From Janthinobacterium sp. LM6 (GTDB lineage Bacteria; Pseudomonadota; Gammaproteobacteria; Burkholderiales; Burkholderiaceae_D): a DNA stretch of 64,000 bases. Position 1 is the first letter of the stretch. Each line of letters begins with the position of its first letter. A program made the position numbers and the translations under genes. The DNA is taken from contig NZ_CP019510.1 in the NCBI RefSeq assembly GCF_002002885.1, positions 3,224,001 to 3,288,000 on the forward strand, read 5' to 3'. The notes under the pieces were generated by a model, which had not been told where the DNA came from, did no database searches, and worked only from the letters and a program-made list of their open reading frames with translations. Positions 42,995 through 55,613 of the stretch are shown here, piece by piece.

Positions 42995-44158
42995 TTGTTT
43001 GCCCTGAAAACCCTGCGCCGCGAGACCGGCGCTCCCGCACTTCCCGCCCTGCGGCTGATTGCCGCCGCCGCCCTGGCGCTGACCCTGGCGGCGTGTTCCA
43101 AGCCTGCCGTCAAAGTGGAAGACGTGCGCCCCGTGCGCGCGATCGTATTGTCTAGCAGTAATGTTGACGTGAGTGCCGAGCTGTCGGGCGAGGTCGTGCC
43201 CCGCGTCGTATCGCAGCTGGGCTTCCGCGTGGGCGGCAAGATCGTCGCGCGCAAGGTGGACGTGGGCGCCAGCGTGAAGAAGGGGCAAGTGCTGATGCAG
43301 CTCGATCCTGCCGACTTGCAGCTGTCGCAGGCGCAGGCCAAGGCGTCGCTGGTCAGCGCGGAAACGAGCCGCGACCTGGCGCGCGCGGAACTGAAGCGCT
43401 ACCAGGATTTGCGCGAGAAAAATTTCGTCAGCCAGGCCGTGCTCGATGGCAAGGACGCCACCTACAAGGCGGCGCAGGCGAATGTGGAAGCGGCGCAAGC
43501 CCTGTACCGTGGCCAGGCGAACCAGTCCGGCTATGCCAGCTTGCTGGCCGACGTCGATGGCGTCGTCACGCGCATCGAGGCCGAAGTGGGGCAGGTGGTG
43601 GCGCCCGGCGCGCCCGTGGTGCAGGTGGCGAAGAGCGGCGAGAAGGAAATCGTGATCGGCATTCCCGAAGACAAGGTCGAGACCTTGCGCAAGGTCAAGG
43701 ATGTTACCGTGCGCCTGTGGGCCGACCCGAAGCAGGGCTTGCCGGGCAAGATACGCGAAGTGTCGCCCGTGGCCGATGCCGCCACGCGCACCTATATTGC
43801 CAAGGTCAGCATTCCGGACGCGCCGCAGGCGCGCCTGGGCATGACGGCCGTGGTGCAGTTCGCCTCGCAAACGGCCACGCCGCAGATCAAGGTGCCGCTG
43901 ACGGCCCTGTTCAATGAGAAATCGCAAAGTTCCGTGTGGGTGGTGGAAAACGGCACCGTGAAGCTGGTGCCGGTGACGGTGGGCGGCGTGGCGGGCAATG
44001 AACTGCTGCTGACCTCGGGCGTGAAAGAGGGCCAGACCGTGGTCACGGCCGGCGTCAACCTGCTCAAGCCGGGCCAGAAAGTGACCATCCTCGGCGCCGA
44101 ACTGGCCAGCAAGCCTGCCGCCGGTGCCGCCGCCGTCAGCGTGGGTGCGGTCAAATGA
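42995..44158 (+). CDS. RND efflux periplasmic adaptor lipoprotein (HlyD-like)
   Basis: A 387-residue membrane-fusion subunit. The signal ends in LAAC (lipobox), then beta-barrel, lipoyl and alpha-hairpin parts: VSQLGFRVGGKIVARKVDVGASVKKGQVL, the long coiled-coil helix QAQAKASLVSAETSRDLARAELKRYQDL, DGVVTRIEAEVGQVVAPGAPVVQ, and a beta-barrel with GMTAVVQFASQTATPQIKVPLTAL. It links the pump to an outer-membrane channel, which is not encoded here. It begins at TTG 42995 because AAAGGAAAATACC precedes it; no ATG gives a proper signal peptide. The pump gene overlaps its stop codon by ATGA. Confidence 0.9.
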   Translation: MFALKTLRRETGAPALPALRLIAAAALALTLAACSKPAVKVEDVRPVRAIVLSSSNVDVSAELSGEVVPRVVSQLGFRVGGKIVARKVDVGASVKKGQVLMQLDPADLQLSQAQAKASLVSAETSRDLARAELKRYQDLREKNFVSQAVLDGKDATYKAAQANVEAAQALYRGQANQSGYASLLADVDGVVTRIEAEVGQVVAPGAPVVQVAKSGEKEIVIGIPEDKVETLRKVKDVTVRLWADPKQGLPGKIREVSPVADAATRTYIAKVSIPDAPQARLGMTAVVQFASQTATPQIKVPLTALFNEKSQSSVWVVENGTVKLVPVTVGGVAGNELLLTSGVKEGQTVVTAGVNLLKPGQKVTILGAELASKPAAGAAAVSVGAVK

Positions 44159-47100
44159 AGGGCGGCTTCAATCTGTCGCGCTGGGCGCTCGAACACATCC
44201 CGCTGACGCGTTACTTGATGGCCGTGCTGCTGATCGGCGGCATGCTCAGCTATGCCAGCCTGGGCCAGGATGAAGATCCCCCGTTTACGTTCCGCGCCAT
44301 GGTGCTGCAAGCGTACTGGCCCGGCGCCACGGCCTTGCAGATGGCCGAGCAGGTGACGGACAAGCTGGAAAAGAAACTGCAGGAAACGCCGTACATCGAC
44401 GAAATCACCAGCTATTCGAAGCCGGGCGAAACCCTGATCCTGCTGGAGCTGCGCGAATCGGCGCCGCCCAAGGAAACGGCGGCCGCCTGGTACCAGGTGC
44501 GCAAGAAGATCGGCGACATCCAGGGCACCTTGCCGTCCGGCGTCGTGGGGCCGTTCTTCAATGACGAGTTCGGCGACACGTATGGCTCCATCTTCGCCCT
44601 GTCCGGCGACGGATTTACCTACGCGGAAATGAAGGATTACGCGGACAAGGTGCGCCAGGAACTGCTGGCCGTGGGACAGGTATCGAAGGTGGAACTGTTC
44701 GGCGTGCAGGATGAAAAGATCAATATCGTCTTTTCTCACAAGAAATTTGCCCAGCTGGGCATTCCTTTCGACGCCATCGTGCAGCAACTGTCCGCGCAAA
44801 ACAGCATCAACGCCACGGGCGTGCTGGTGACGCCGACGGACAATCTGCAAGTGCGCGTGACGGGCGCCATGCTGACCGTCAAGGACCTGGAAAACCTGGA
44901 ACTGCGCGCCAACGGCACCACCTTCCGCCTCGGTGATTTTGCTACCGTGAAACGTGAACTCATCGATCCGCCGAAGGACAAGATGCGTTTCAACGGCAAG
45001 GAAGTGATCGGCCTGGGCGTGTCGATGGAAAAGGGCGGCAATATCATCGACATGGGCAAGGCCTTGCAGGCAACGGTCACGCGCATGAAGAGCGAGTTGC
45101 CGGTCGGCATAGAGCTGCAGCGCGTGTCGAACCAGCCGGAAGCCGTGTCCGCCTCCGTGGGCGAGTTCGTGCATACCCTGGTCGAAGCCATCCTGATCGT
45201 GCTGGCCGTCAGCTTTGTCGCGCTGGGCTTGCACACGAAGCCGCTGCGCATCGACGTGCGTCCGGGCCTGGTGGTGGCGCTGACCATCCCGCTGGTGCTG
45301 GCCGTCACCTTCCTGTTCATGCGCCTGCTCGACATCGACTTGCACAAGATTTCGCTGGGCGCCCTGATCATCGCGCTGGGCTTGCTGGTCGATGACGCCA
45401 TCATTGCCGTCGAGATGATGGTGCGCAAGATGGAAGAGGGCATGTCGCGCTTCGACGCGGCCACCTTCGCCTACACGTCGACGGCCATGCCCATGCTGAC
45501 GGGCACCCTGATCACGGTGGCGGGCTTCCTGCCCATCGGCCTGGCCAAGTCGGCCGCCGGCGAATACACGTTCTCCTTGTTCTCCGTCAATGCGCTGGCC
45601 CTGATCATTTCGTGGGTGGTGGCCGTCGTCTTTACGCCCTACATCGGCTACGTCTTGCTGAAGGTCAAGCCGCACGCGCACAACGACCATGAATTGTTCG
45701 ACACACCGAATTTCCGCCGCTTCCGCCGCGCCGTCACCTGGTGCGTGGAATGGCGCAAGACGACGATAGCCGCCACCCTGGCCATCTTTGCGCTCGGTAT
45801 CTACGGCTTTAACTTTATCGAAAAGCAATTCTTCCCCGATTCCAGCCGTCCCGAACTGATGGTGGAGCTGTGGTCGTCCGAAGGAACGACGTTTGCTGCC
45901 AACGAGAAACAGGTGAAGAAATTCGAGGCGTTCGTCGGCAAGCTCGACGGCGTGGAAAGCGTCACCAGCTATGTGGGAACCGGTAGTCCCCGTTTCTACC
46001 TGCCGCTCGACCAGATATTCCCGCAGACCAATGTGTCGCAAGTGGTGGTCTTGCCGAAGAGCCTGGCCGACCGCGAACGCTTGCGCCAGCAAATCGTCGA
46101 TGTCTTCAAGAAGGACTTCCCGGAAGTGCGGGGCCGCGTCAAACTGCTGCCGAACGGGCCGCCGGTGCCGTATCCCGTGCAATTTCGCGTCACGGGGCCG
46201 GAAGTGGCGGGCGTGCGGACCATCGCCGACCAGGTCAAGGACATCATGCGCGCCAATCCGAACACCCTGGGCGTGAACGACAACTGGAATGAATCGGTGA
46301 AAGTGCTGCGCCTGGACCTGGACCAGGACAAGATGCGCGCGCTGGGCGTCACGTCGAAAACGGTGATGCAGGCGGCCAATACGATCTTGTCGGGCACGGT
46401 CATCGGCCAGTTCCGCGAAGACAATAAGCTGATCGATATCCAGGTGCGCCAGCCTTTGGAAGAGCGGGCGACGATTTCCGTGCTGAATGACACGAATATT
46501 CCGACGGCGACGGGCAAGTCCGTGCCCATCTCGCAGCTGGCCCGCGCGCATTTCGTGTGGGAGCCGGGTGTCGTCTGGCGCGACAAGCGCGAATGGGCCA
46601 TTACGGTGCAGTCGGACGTGATCGACGGCATCCAGGGCGCCACCGTGTCGACGCAGCTGGCGCCGCAGCTCGATGCCTTGCGGGCCAAGTTGCCGGCCGG
46701 CTACCGCATCAATGTGAAGGGCGTGGCGGCCGACAGCGGCGAAGCGGAAGCGTCGATCTCGGCGAACTTGCCGCTGGCCATCTTCATCATCTTCACCCTG
46801 CTGATGTTGCAGCTGCACAGTTTCTCGCGCTCGCTGCTGGTGTTCCTGACGGGGCCGCTGGGCGTGGCCGGTGCCGCGTTTGCCTTGCTGCTGCTGCACC
46901 GTCCGCTGGGCTTCGTGGCTAACCTGGGCGTCATCGCGCTGTTCGGCATGATCATCCGCAACTCGGTGATCCTTGTCGATCAGATCGAGCAAGACATCCG
47001 GGATGGTTCGGCCCCATGGGACGCCATCATTGACTCGGCCGTGCGCCGTTGCCGTCCCATCGTGCTGACGGCCGCCGCCGCCGCGCTGGCCATGATCCCC

Positions 47101-47253
47101 TTGTCGCGCTCCGTGTTCTGGGGCCCGATGGCGGTCGCCATCATGGGCGGCCTGATCCTGGCGACGGCCTTGACGTTGCTGTTCCTGCCGGCCCTGTATG
47201 CGGCCTGGTTCCGGGTCAGGAAGCCGGCGCCGGCGACCGCAAAAGAAGGCTAG
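44155..47253 (+). CDS. RND efflux pump permease (AcrB-like)
   Basis: A 1032-residue RND transporter with 12 transmembrane helices and two large periplasmic loops. Seen: SRWALEHIPLTRYLMAVLLIGGML at the start, the helix-4 GLLVDDAIIAVEMMVRKMEEG with the proton-relay Asp pair, GGNIIDMGKALQATVTRMKSELPVGIEL, and the C-terminal MIIRNSVILVDQIEQDI and AAAAALAMIPLSRSVFWGPMAVAIMGGLILATALTLLFLPALY (each trimmed here). ATG at 44155 overlaps the adaptor stop. Substrate class cannot be told from sequence; the sequence is closer to the wider AcrB/MexB and CzcA-like families than to nodulation-type pumps. The largest minus-strand frame on top of it is a shadow. Confidence 0.93.
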   Translation: MKGGFNLSRWALEHIPLTRYLMAVLLIGGMLSYASLGQDEDPPFTFRAMVLQAYWPGATALQMAEQVTDKLEKKLQETPYIDEITSYSKPGETLILLELRESAPPKETAAAWYQVRKKIGDIQGTLPSGVVGPFFNDEFGDTYGSIFALSGDGFTYAEMKDYADKVRQELLAVGQVSKVELFGVQDEKINIVFSHKKFAQLGIPFDAIVQQLSAQNSINATGVLVTPTDNLQVRVTGAMLTVKDLENLELRANGTTFRLGDFATVKRELIDPPKDKMRFNGKEVIGLGVSMEKGGNIIDMGKALQATVTRMKSELPVGIELQRVSNQPEAVSASVGEFVHTLVEAILIVLAVSFVALGLHTKPLRIDVRPGLVVALTIPLVLAVTFLFMRLLDIDLHKISLGALIIALGLLVDDAIIAVEMMVRKMEEGMSRFDAATFAYTSTAMPMLTGTLITVAGFLPIGLAKSAAGEYTFSLFSVNALALIISWVVAVVFTPYIGYVLLKVKPHAHNDHELFDTPNFRRFRRAVTWCVEWRKTTIAATLAIFALGIYGFNFIEKQFFPDSSRPELMVELWSSEGTTFAANEKQVKKFEAFVGKLDGVESVTSYVGTGSPRFYLPLDQIFPQTNVSQVVVLPKSLADRERLRQQIVDVFKKDFPEVRGRVKLLPNGPPVPYPVQFRVTGPEVAGVRTIADQVKDIMRANPNTLGVNDNWNESVKVLRLDLDQDKMRALGVTSKTVMQAANTILSGTVIGQFREDNKLIDIQVRQPLEERATISVLNDTNIPTATGKSVPISQLARAHFVWEPGVVWRDKREWAITVQSDVIDGIQGATVSTQLAPQLDALRAKLPAGYRINVKGVAADSGEAEASISANLPLAIFIIFTLLMLQLHSFSRSLLVFLTGPLGVAGAAFALLLLHRPLGFVANLGVIALFGMIIRNSVILVDQIEQDIRDGSAPWDAIIDSAVRRCRPIVLTAAAAALAMIPLSRSVFWGPMAVAIMGGLILATALTLLFLPALYAAWFRVRKPAPATAKEG

Positions 47254-47279
47254 CAGCCAGCGCCAGGGCATAGGCAAAA

Positions 47280-47328
47280 AAAGGCGGCATTCCTCTGGGA
47301 AATCCAGTAGAATGCCGCCTTTGCTTTA
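47280..47328 (+). terminator. Intrinsic terminator of the RND operon
   Basis: AAAGGCGGCATTC / GAATGCCGCCTTT, a perfect 13-bp stem around a 17-base loop, followed by TTGCTTT. It lies 27 bp past the pump stop codon. Confidence 0.88.
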
Positions 47329-47423
47329 CCAAGGGCTTGCTCGTTGAGTCTGCGGTAGCCAGATCGCTCCCGAGTTGTTAAAATCAGGAACAGCCTGCGG
47401 CAAGTAGTACCGTAGTACAAAAT

Positions 47424-47506
47424 GCGGATGTGGTGGAATTGGTAGACACGCTGGTCTTAGAAGCCAGTGCTTCGGCTTGGGAGTTCGAGTCTCCCCATCC
47501 GCACCA
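47424..47506 (+). tRNA. tRNA-Leu (anticodon UAG), CCA encoded
   Basis: Acceptor stem GCGGATG / CATCCGC, D arm with GTGGAATTGGTAGAC, anticodon loop CTTAGAA reading TAG, a leucine-type variable arm GCTTCGGCTTG... and the T arm GGGAGTTCGAGTCTCCC, ending ACCA. The anticodon reads CUA-type leucine codons. Confidence 0.95.
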
Positions 47507-47749
47507 ATCCGGGTTGTTCCAGCCCGGAGGTGCAGCACCATCAAGTTGTTCTTCAGCCTCGTTCAGGCATCTTCCTGTTTTTCTTCTCGCTCTTCCCGTG
47601 TTTTCGTCATGGGACGCGTCTTCCATCACGCTATTTTTCGCCCGGTACGGCAGGATAGGGTGGGGTATGGGCGGCGATTTGCCTGAAAAATGGCCAAATT
47701 GAGATAAATCAAAGGTTTTTTGCCCGAAATCTTCGCTATGAGCGCATTT

Positions 47750-47828
47750 CTTTGTTTCGGACGGGGCGCCAGTTCGCATATACTAATGAACGAAGCAGGC
47801 TGGAAAGCCTGTCTCTGGCGAAACAAAG
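47750..47828. repeat. Nested inverted repeat upstream of trigger factor
   Basis: CTTTGTTTC (47750-47758) pairs with GAAACAAAG (47820-47828) and CGCCAG (47767-47772) with CTGGCG (47815-47820); inside, CAGGCT pairs with AGCCTG. Distances make a 79-nt hairpin with a three-way possible form. Function unknown: riboregulator, DNA element or chance. Confidence 0.45.
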
Positions 47829-47943
47829 AATGCCGGGGCAAGAGTAAAGACAGGGCACCCCCAGGCTGTGGCGACTCGTTCGCCGCCGCTGGTATCCTCT
47901 GTGGCCGCGCTGCAAAGCCAGCCACTTTCCCGAAGTCCTTTGT

Positions 47944-47949
47944 TATAAT
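47944..47949 (+). promoter_or_regulatory. Candidate -10 for tig
   Basis: Perfect TATAAT in GTTATAATGCC, with no consensus -35 (GCCACT or CCACTT at about 47921-47927). It would leave a leader of about 280 nt before the trigger factor start. Other promoters are possible. Confidence 0.35.
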
Positions 47950-48229
47950 GCCACGCTTTACCGAATGATGGCCGGCCCTGCATTTACTTAGAAGCAAGGC
48001 TGGACGCTCGGAGCCCTGTCGCAGTACTGGAAGCGGCGGATTGTTTGGTGCCTGGTGCGGGTTTTCCCTCAGCCGGGTAGACCAGGTCCATTGTCCTGCT
48101 TGCAGTGCTTTTACAGATGAATATGCGAGCGAGTGAAGCTGGACCCATGTCTTGCCGCCAGCGATGGCGCAAGGGGTCGGGTCTTCTTTTCTCGCACCAA
48201 CAGTGTTTATTTTTTGGACGATTTTTTAC

Positions 48230-49570
48230 ATGGCAACTGCAGTCGAAACCTTGGGCAAACTCGAACGTCGTATCACGATCTCCTTCCCGCTGACGGACGT
48301 CCGCACGGAAGTTGAGAAGCGCCTGAAAGTGCAAGCCCGTACGGCTAAGGCACCGGGCTTCCGTCCGGGCAAAGTGCCGTTGAAAATGGTCGCAGCACAA
48401 TACGGCTACCAAATTGAATCCGAAGTGCTGAATGACAAAGTCGGCCGCGCGTTCAACGACGCCGCCAACGAAAACAATCTGCGCGTGGCCGGTTTCCCGA
48501 ACATCGTGCCGAAAGAAGAAGCAGCCGAAGGCCAGCTGGCTTTCGACGCAACGTTCGAAGTGTATCCGGAAGTCGCCATCGGCGACCTGACGGCCGTTGA
48601 AATCGAAACCGTGCAAGCCGACGTGTCGGAAGCCGAAATCGACAAGACCATCGACATCCTGCGCAAGCAGCGCGTGCACTTCCACACCAAGGGCGAAGCT
48701 GGCGAACACGGCGACGGCGGTGAGCCGATCGCTGCCAACGGCGACCGCGTGACCGTCGACTTCGTCGGCTCGATCGACGGCGTTGAATTCCCAGGCGGCA
48801 AAGCTGAAGGCTACGCTTTCGTGCTGGGCGAAGGCCGCATGCTGCCGGAATTCGAAGCAGCAACCCTGGGCCTGAAAGTGGGCGAGTCCAAGACTTTCCC
48901 ATTGTCGTTCCCAGAGGACTACCACGGTAAAGACGTAGCCGGCAAAACCGCTTCGTTCACCATCACCCTGCAAAAGCTGGAATGGGCGCACCTGCCGGAA
49001 GTCGATGCCGAATTCGCCAAGTCCCTGGGCGTTGCCGATGGCGACCTGGCCAAAATGCGCGAAGACATCAAAGTCAACCTGCAGCGCGAAGTCGCTGGCC
49101 GCGTGAAAGCACGCAACAAGGAAGCCGTCATGGACGCGCTGATCAAAGTTGCTGAGCTGGAAGTGCCAAAAACGCTGATCGCTCAGGATTCCGAGCGCCT
49201 GGCCGAAATGACCCGCCAGGACATGGCGCAGCGCGGCATGAACGTCAAGGACGTGCCTTTCCCAGCAGAACTGTTCGCAGACAAAGCCGAGCGTCGCGTA
49301 CGCCTGGGCCTGATCCTGTCGCAACTGGTGGGCGACAACAAGCTGCAGGCTACGCCTGAGCAAGTCAAGGCGCAGATCGAAGATTTCGCCCAAAGCTACG
49401 AAGATCCACGCGAAGTGCTGAAGTACTACTACAGCGACCGTCGTCGTCTGGGTGAGATCGAAGCCCTTGTATTGGAAGAAAACGTCGTCACTTACGTGTT
49501 GGGCCTGTCGAAAGTCACGACGAAAGCAGTTGCTTTCGACGAACTGATGGGAAGCAACGCACAAGCGTAA
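48230..49570 (+). CDS. tig: Trigger factor
   Basis: A 446-residue ribosome-associated chaperone and prolyl isomerase. The N-terminal ribosome-binding motif ([12 protein letters not shown] with the family's G-F-R-x-G-K-x-P) is at about residue 43, the FKBP-type domain has [20 protein letters not shown] and [18 protein letters not shown], and the C-terminal helical arms follow. Starting at ATG 48230 gives [15 protein letters not shown] with GGACGA upstream; longer in-frame starts overlap a GC-rich leader and are not conserved. It acts on nascent chains. First gene of the tig-clpP-clpX-lon cluster. Confidence 0.95.
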   Translation: MATAVETLGKLERRITISFPLTDVRTEVEKRLKVQARTAKAPGFRPGKVPLKMVAAQYGYQIESEVLNDKVGRAFNDAANENNLRVAGFPNIVPKEEAAEGQLAFDATFEVYPEVAIGDLTAVEIETVQADVSEAEIDKTIDILRKQRVHFHTKGEAGEHGDGGEPIAANGDRVTVDFVGSIDGVEFPGGKAEGYAFVLGEGRMLPEFEAATLGLKVGESKTFPLSFPEDYHGKDVAGKTASFTITLQKLEWAHLPEVDAEFAKSLGVADGDLAKMREDIKVNLQREVAGRVKARNKEAVMDALIKVAELEVPKTLIAQDSERLAEMTRQDMAQRGMNVKDVPFPAELFADKAERRVRLGLILSQLVGDNKLQATPEQVKAQIEDFAQSYEDPREVLKYYYSDRRRLGEIEALVLEENVVTYVLGLSKVTTKAVAFDELMGSNAQA

Positions 49571-49646
49571 ACCAGTTGGTATCCGGGTGCCGGCTCTTGC
49601 CGCAAGGTAGTGGCGGCACCCCCTAACTGCTTCACAAGGAAATGAA

Positions 49647-50273
49647 ATGACAGGTATGAACCGTAATCCGGCGCTGGACACAGAGATGCTCGGCCTGGTG
49701 CCGATGGTGGTGGAACAAAGCGGTCGCGGCGAGCGCTCGTATGATATTTACTCGCGCCTGCTGAAGGAACGCTTGATTTTCATGGTCGGCCCGGTCAATG
49801 ACCAGATGGCCAACCTGGTTGTCGCCCAGCTGCTGTTCCTGGAAAGCGAAAATCCGGAAAAGGAAATCTCGCTCTACATCAACTCGCCAGGTGGTTCGGT
49901 CTCGGCCGGCATGGCCATCTACGACACCATGCAGTTCATCAAGCCGGACGTCTCGACCCTGTGCACGGGCATGGCTGCTTCGATGGGCGCTTTCCTGCTG
50001 GCCGCTGGCGCCAAGGGCAAGCGGTTCTCGCTGCCGAACTCACGCATCATGATTCACCAGCCGTCCGGTGGTTCGCAAGGCATGGCGTCCGACATCGAGA
50101 TCCAGGCGAAGGAAATCCTTTACCTGCGCACCCGCTTGAACGGCATCATGGCCGAGCGCACGGGCCAGACGATCGAACAGATCGCCAAGGACACCGACCG
50201 CGACCGTTTCATGTCCGCCGACGAGGCCGTTGAGTATGGTTTGATCGACAAAGTGTTGACCAGCCGCGCTTGA
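49647..50273 (+). CDS. clpP: ATP-dependent Clp protease proteolytic subunit
   Basis: A 208-residue serine protease that forms a two-ring barrel. The catalytic serine is in [11 protein letters not shown], histidine in MIHQPSGG, and aspartate in RDTDRDRF-like C-terminal part; [16 protein letters not shown] is family-typical. A short N-terminal propeptide is removed. It partners with ClpX encoded 200 bp downstream. The start ATG at 49647 has ACAAGGAAATGAA before it. A terminator follows at 50307. Confidence 0.96.
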   Translation: MTGMNRNPALDTEMLGLVPMVVEQSGRGERSYDIYSRLLKERLIFMVGPVNDQMANLVVAQLLFLESENPEKEISLYINSPGGSVSAGMAIYDTMQFIKPDVSTLCTGMAASMGAFLLAAGAKGKRFSLPNSRIMIHQPSGGSQGMASDIEIQAKEILYLRTRLNGIMAERTGQTIEQIAKDTDRDRFMSADEAVEYGLIDKVLTSRA

Positions 50274-50306
50274 TGAGCCCCTACCGGTATTGCTAAGCAT
50301 GTAAGT

Positions 50307-50340
50307 AAACGCCCGGGCGATCAAACGTTCGGGCGTTTCG
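50307..50340 (+). terminator. Intrinsic terminator after clpP
   Basis: AAACGCCCG / CGGGCGTTT with a 14-base loop, followed by CGCTTTTATTT. It separates clpP from clpX, so clpX probably has its own promoter or is reached by read-through. Confidence 0.8.
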
Positions 50341-50473
50341 CTTTTATTTCGGGTAGCATGGAGCTTGTGCACGTTGTTGACTTGCGCCATGGGGAGTTGC
50401 CTTAACGGGCGGCAACCATCATCCGGCTTGCGATTTTGCAATATTGTTAATGCAGTTCCAACCAAAATGCCTT

Positions 50474-51742
<1,269 letters not shown>

Positions 51743-51830
51743 AAACTGCCGAGACAAATGCATAAAAAGGGTTTTGATTCCTTAATGCATGGCAGTACAA
51801 TTTAAATCAATGAGTGCAGGCTTCAATCGG

Positions 51831-51868
51831 AAAGCCACTCGCGGCGCTTAGCTGCGCGTGGCTTTTTT
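51831..51868 (+). terminator. Intrinsic terminator after clpX
   Basis: AAAGCCAC-T-CGCGGC / GCTGCG-C-GTGGCTTTTTT with a 5-base loop: one mismatch in a long stem and then a T-run, in the 276-bp clpX-lon gap. Lon therefore needs its own promoter downstream of 51868. Confidence 0.85.
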
Positions 51869-52018
51869 ACTGTGAAAACTGCATTTATTACCGTCATGCG
51901 GGTGTGTTTTGCGGAATAAACAGAAAAATGTTTGTTTCACAGAATTATTTATTCTCGCCGGTCTTGTGTTTTGGCAGCGAGCGCCAACATCGTAAACACG
52001 CTTTCTATAAGGTACGCC

Positions 52019-54430
<2,412 letters not shown>

Positions 54431-54451
54431 CGTTTTACCCCTGTTTTCCCC

Positions 54452-54480
54452 AAACAAGCGCTTTTAGAGCGCTTGTTTTA
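54452..54480 (+). terminator. Intrinsic terminator after lon
   Basis: AAACAAGCGCT / AGCGCTTGTTT, an 11-bp perfect stem with a 5-base loop and a following T. Located 22 bp past the lon stop codon. Confidence 0.88.
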
Positions 54481-54511
54481 TATTGAAACGTGAATTGCGC
54501 CCCCAAAGCGC

Positions 54512-54541
54512 TTGACACATATACAGTGTGGCTTGTTTAAT
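54512..54541 (+). promoter_or_regulatory. Sigma-70 promoter of hupB
   Basis: Consensus -35 TTGACA at 54512-54517 and -10 TTTAAT at 54536-54541 (18-bp spacing). It lies about 95 bp before the HU start, with a GC-rich leader between. Confidence 0.75.
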
Positions 54542-54634
54542 ACGCCTGCACATTTTTTTCGCCGGACAGCTGTGGTGCCAAAAGTGCCGCAACGATACGG
54601 TAAACGTTTTATACCTTTGTAATTGGGGATGCTA

Positions 54635-54907
54635 GTGAACAAGACTGAATTGATCGACCACATTGCTGAAAAAGCTGACATTTCCAAAGCCGCCGCTGCG
54701 CGCGCACTCGACGCTGTTATCGGCGGCGTGACGGAAACTTTGAAAAACAACGACAGCGTGACGCTGGTTGGTTTTGGCACTTTCTCGGTCAGCGAACGCG
54801 CTGAGCGTACCGGCCGCAATCCGCGTACCAAAGAAGCGATCACGATCGAAGCAGCAAAAGTTCCAAAATTTAAAGCTGGTAAAGCTTTGAAGGATGCTGT
54901 AAACTAA
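54635..54907 (+). CDS. hupB: DNA-binding protein HU
   Basis: A 90-residue HU-type nucleoid protein. It starts [20 protein letters not shown] and has [24 protein letters not shown] (the DNA-binding arm region) near residue 46, ending [12 protein letters not shown] at 54635 is chosen, since HU starts at M-N-K-T-E-L; the GGGGAT before the GTG supports it. An ATG two codons upstream and a TTG are not conserved. Its own promoter (54512) and its position after lon match many betaproteobacteria. Confidence 0.94.
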   Translation: MNKTELIDHIAEKADISKAAAARALDAVIGGVTETLKNNDSVTLVGFGTFSVSERAERTGRNPRTKEAITIEAAKVPKFKAGKALKDAVN

Positions 54908-54969
54908 CGGACTTCGGTGAGGTGACAATCACCGGAAACATTTGGCGGCGCCTCCGGGTGCCGCGATTT

Positions 54970-54999
54970 CGGGATCGACGTTCTTGAATGGCGATCCCG
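54970..54999. terminator. Hairpin between hupB and tRNA-Asp
   Basis: CGGGATCG / CGATCCCG is a perfect 8-bp stem with a 14-base loop, 62 bp after hupB. No T-run follows, so its role as terminator is uncertain. Confidence 0.4.
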
Positions 55000-55031
55000 G
55001 ATACAAATGCAAGTAGTACTGTGTATTTTTC

Positions 55032-55108
<77 letters not shown>

Positions 55109-55125
55109 AAAAAATACGCTCTCAA

Positions 55126-55202
55126 GGAGTGGTAGTTCAGTTGGTTAGAATACCGGCCTGTCACGTCGGGGGTCGCGGGTTCGAGTCCCGTCCGCTCCGC
55201 CA
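55126..55202 (+). tRNA. tRNA-Asp (GUC), second copy, CCA encoded
   Basis: Differs from the first copy by only two positions in the D-anticodon and variable regions (AATACC for AATGCC, GGGGG for GGAGG). The two are separated by 17 bp and are probably cotranscribed, ended by the terminator at 55213. Confidence 0.96.
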
Positions 55203-55212
55203 GAATATAGAA

Positions 55213-55250
55213 GCCCGCGCTGCTGAATAAGTAGCGCGGGTTTTTCTTTT
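55213..55250 (+). terminator. Intrinsic terminator after the tRNA-Asp pair
   Basis: CCCGCGCT / AGCGCGGG with an 11-base loop followed by TTTTTCTTTT. Confidence 0.9.
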
Positions 55251-55418
55251 TCGGCGCCGGATTATCCCGGCGCGCCTGCTTTTTAAAATTCCCTCCTGCC
55301 GCGTTGAATAAAAACGCCGGCGTTTAAATCCCCTTTAAGCTGCATCGGGTTAAATGCCCGAGTCCGGCGCCTTGCCAGCCAGGCGGCGCCAGGGCAGGGC
55401 GCGCGCCCTGATTTACTC

Positions 55419-55447
55419 TTGCTATAGCGCTATGGGCATTGTAGAAT
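55419..55447 (+). promoter_or_regulatory. Sigma-70 promoter upstream of ppiD
   Basis: -35 TTGCTA at 55419-55424 and -10 TAGAAT at 55442-55447, spacing 17 bp. It also includes ATAGCGCTAT, a perfect 10-bp palindrome between the two boxes, which could be an operator. Confidence 0.7.
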
Positions 55448-55453
55448 CAGGAG

Positions 55454-55583
55454 ATAATGGCTTGGGCGTCAGAATCCTGCTTTAGTTCCAGCGCCAAGTT
55501 GTTGAATCTAAAGGGGAAGTGGACATCTGTCCCGTCCATTCCGCCGAAGAAATCAAGGCGAACGCATGTTCGCCTTTTTTTAT
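55454..55583 (+). ncRNA. Candidate leader RNA or small RNA ending in an intrinsic terminator
   Basis: The promoter at 55419 predicts a start near 55454, and an intrinsic terminator (AAGGCGAAC / GTTCGCCTT, loop GCAT, then a 7-T run) ends at about 55583, 31 bp before the ppiD start. It would give a ~130-nt RNA, or an attenuated leader of ppiD. A second hairpin around 55518 (GTGGAC / GTCCAT) lies inside. Not verified by expression. Confidence 0.3.
55555..55583 (+). terminator. Intrinsic terminator or attenuator just before ppiD
   Basis: AAGGCGAAC-GCAT-GTTCGCCTT followed by a T-run of seven, 31 bp before the ppiD start ATG. It must stop most transcripts that begin at the 55419 promoter unless read-through or anti-termination occurs. 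Confidence 0.75.
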
Positions 55584-55613
55584 AGTGATCCACTCATCCC
55601 GAATTGGCTGACC

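Larger units (their letters stand above)
47507..48229. other. Gene-free 720-bp region upstream of tig, with nested inverted repeats
   Basis: No gene is supported in this stretch; the small open frames overlap and lack good starts. It contains a nested inverted repeat at 47750-47828 and a candidate promoter at about 47944. A large part is probably 5' leader or RNA structure for trigger factor. Confidence 0.5.

Noticed and set aside
43792-47277. 1161-aa open frame on the minus strand over the RND genes
   Set aside because: Runs antisense across two well-supported RND genes, has His/Arg/Gln-rich low-complexity composition and no known motif; a shadow of high third-codon GC.
47720-47968. 82-aa plus-strand frame in the gap before tig
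   Set aside because: Overlaps the inverted repeat and the promoter, has no ribosome binding site and no recognisable domain.
51962-51992. Sigma-32 promoter for lon (CTTGTGT ... CGCCAACAT)
   Set aside because: Match to the consensus is weak and very close to the start codon; not good enough to list.
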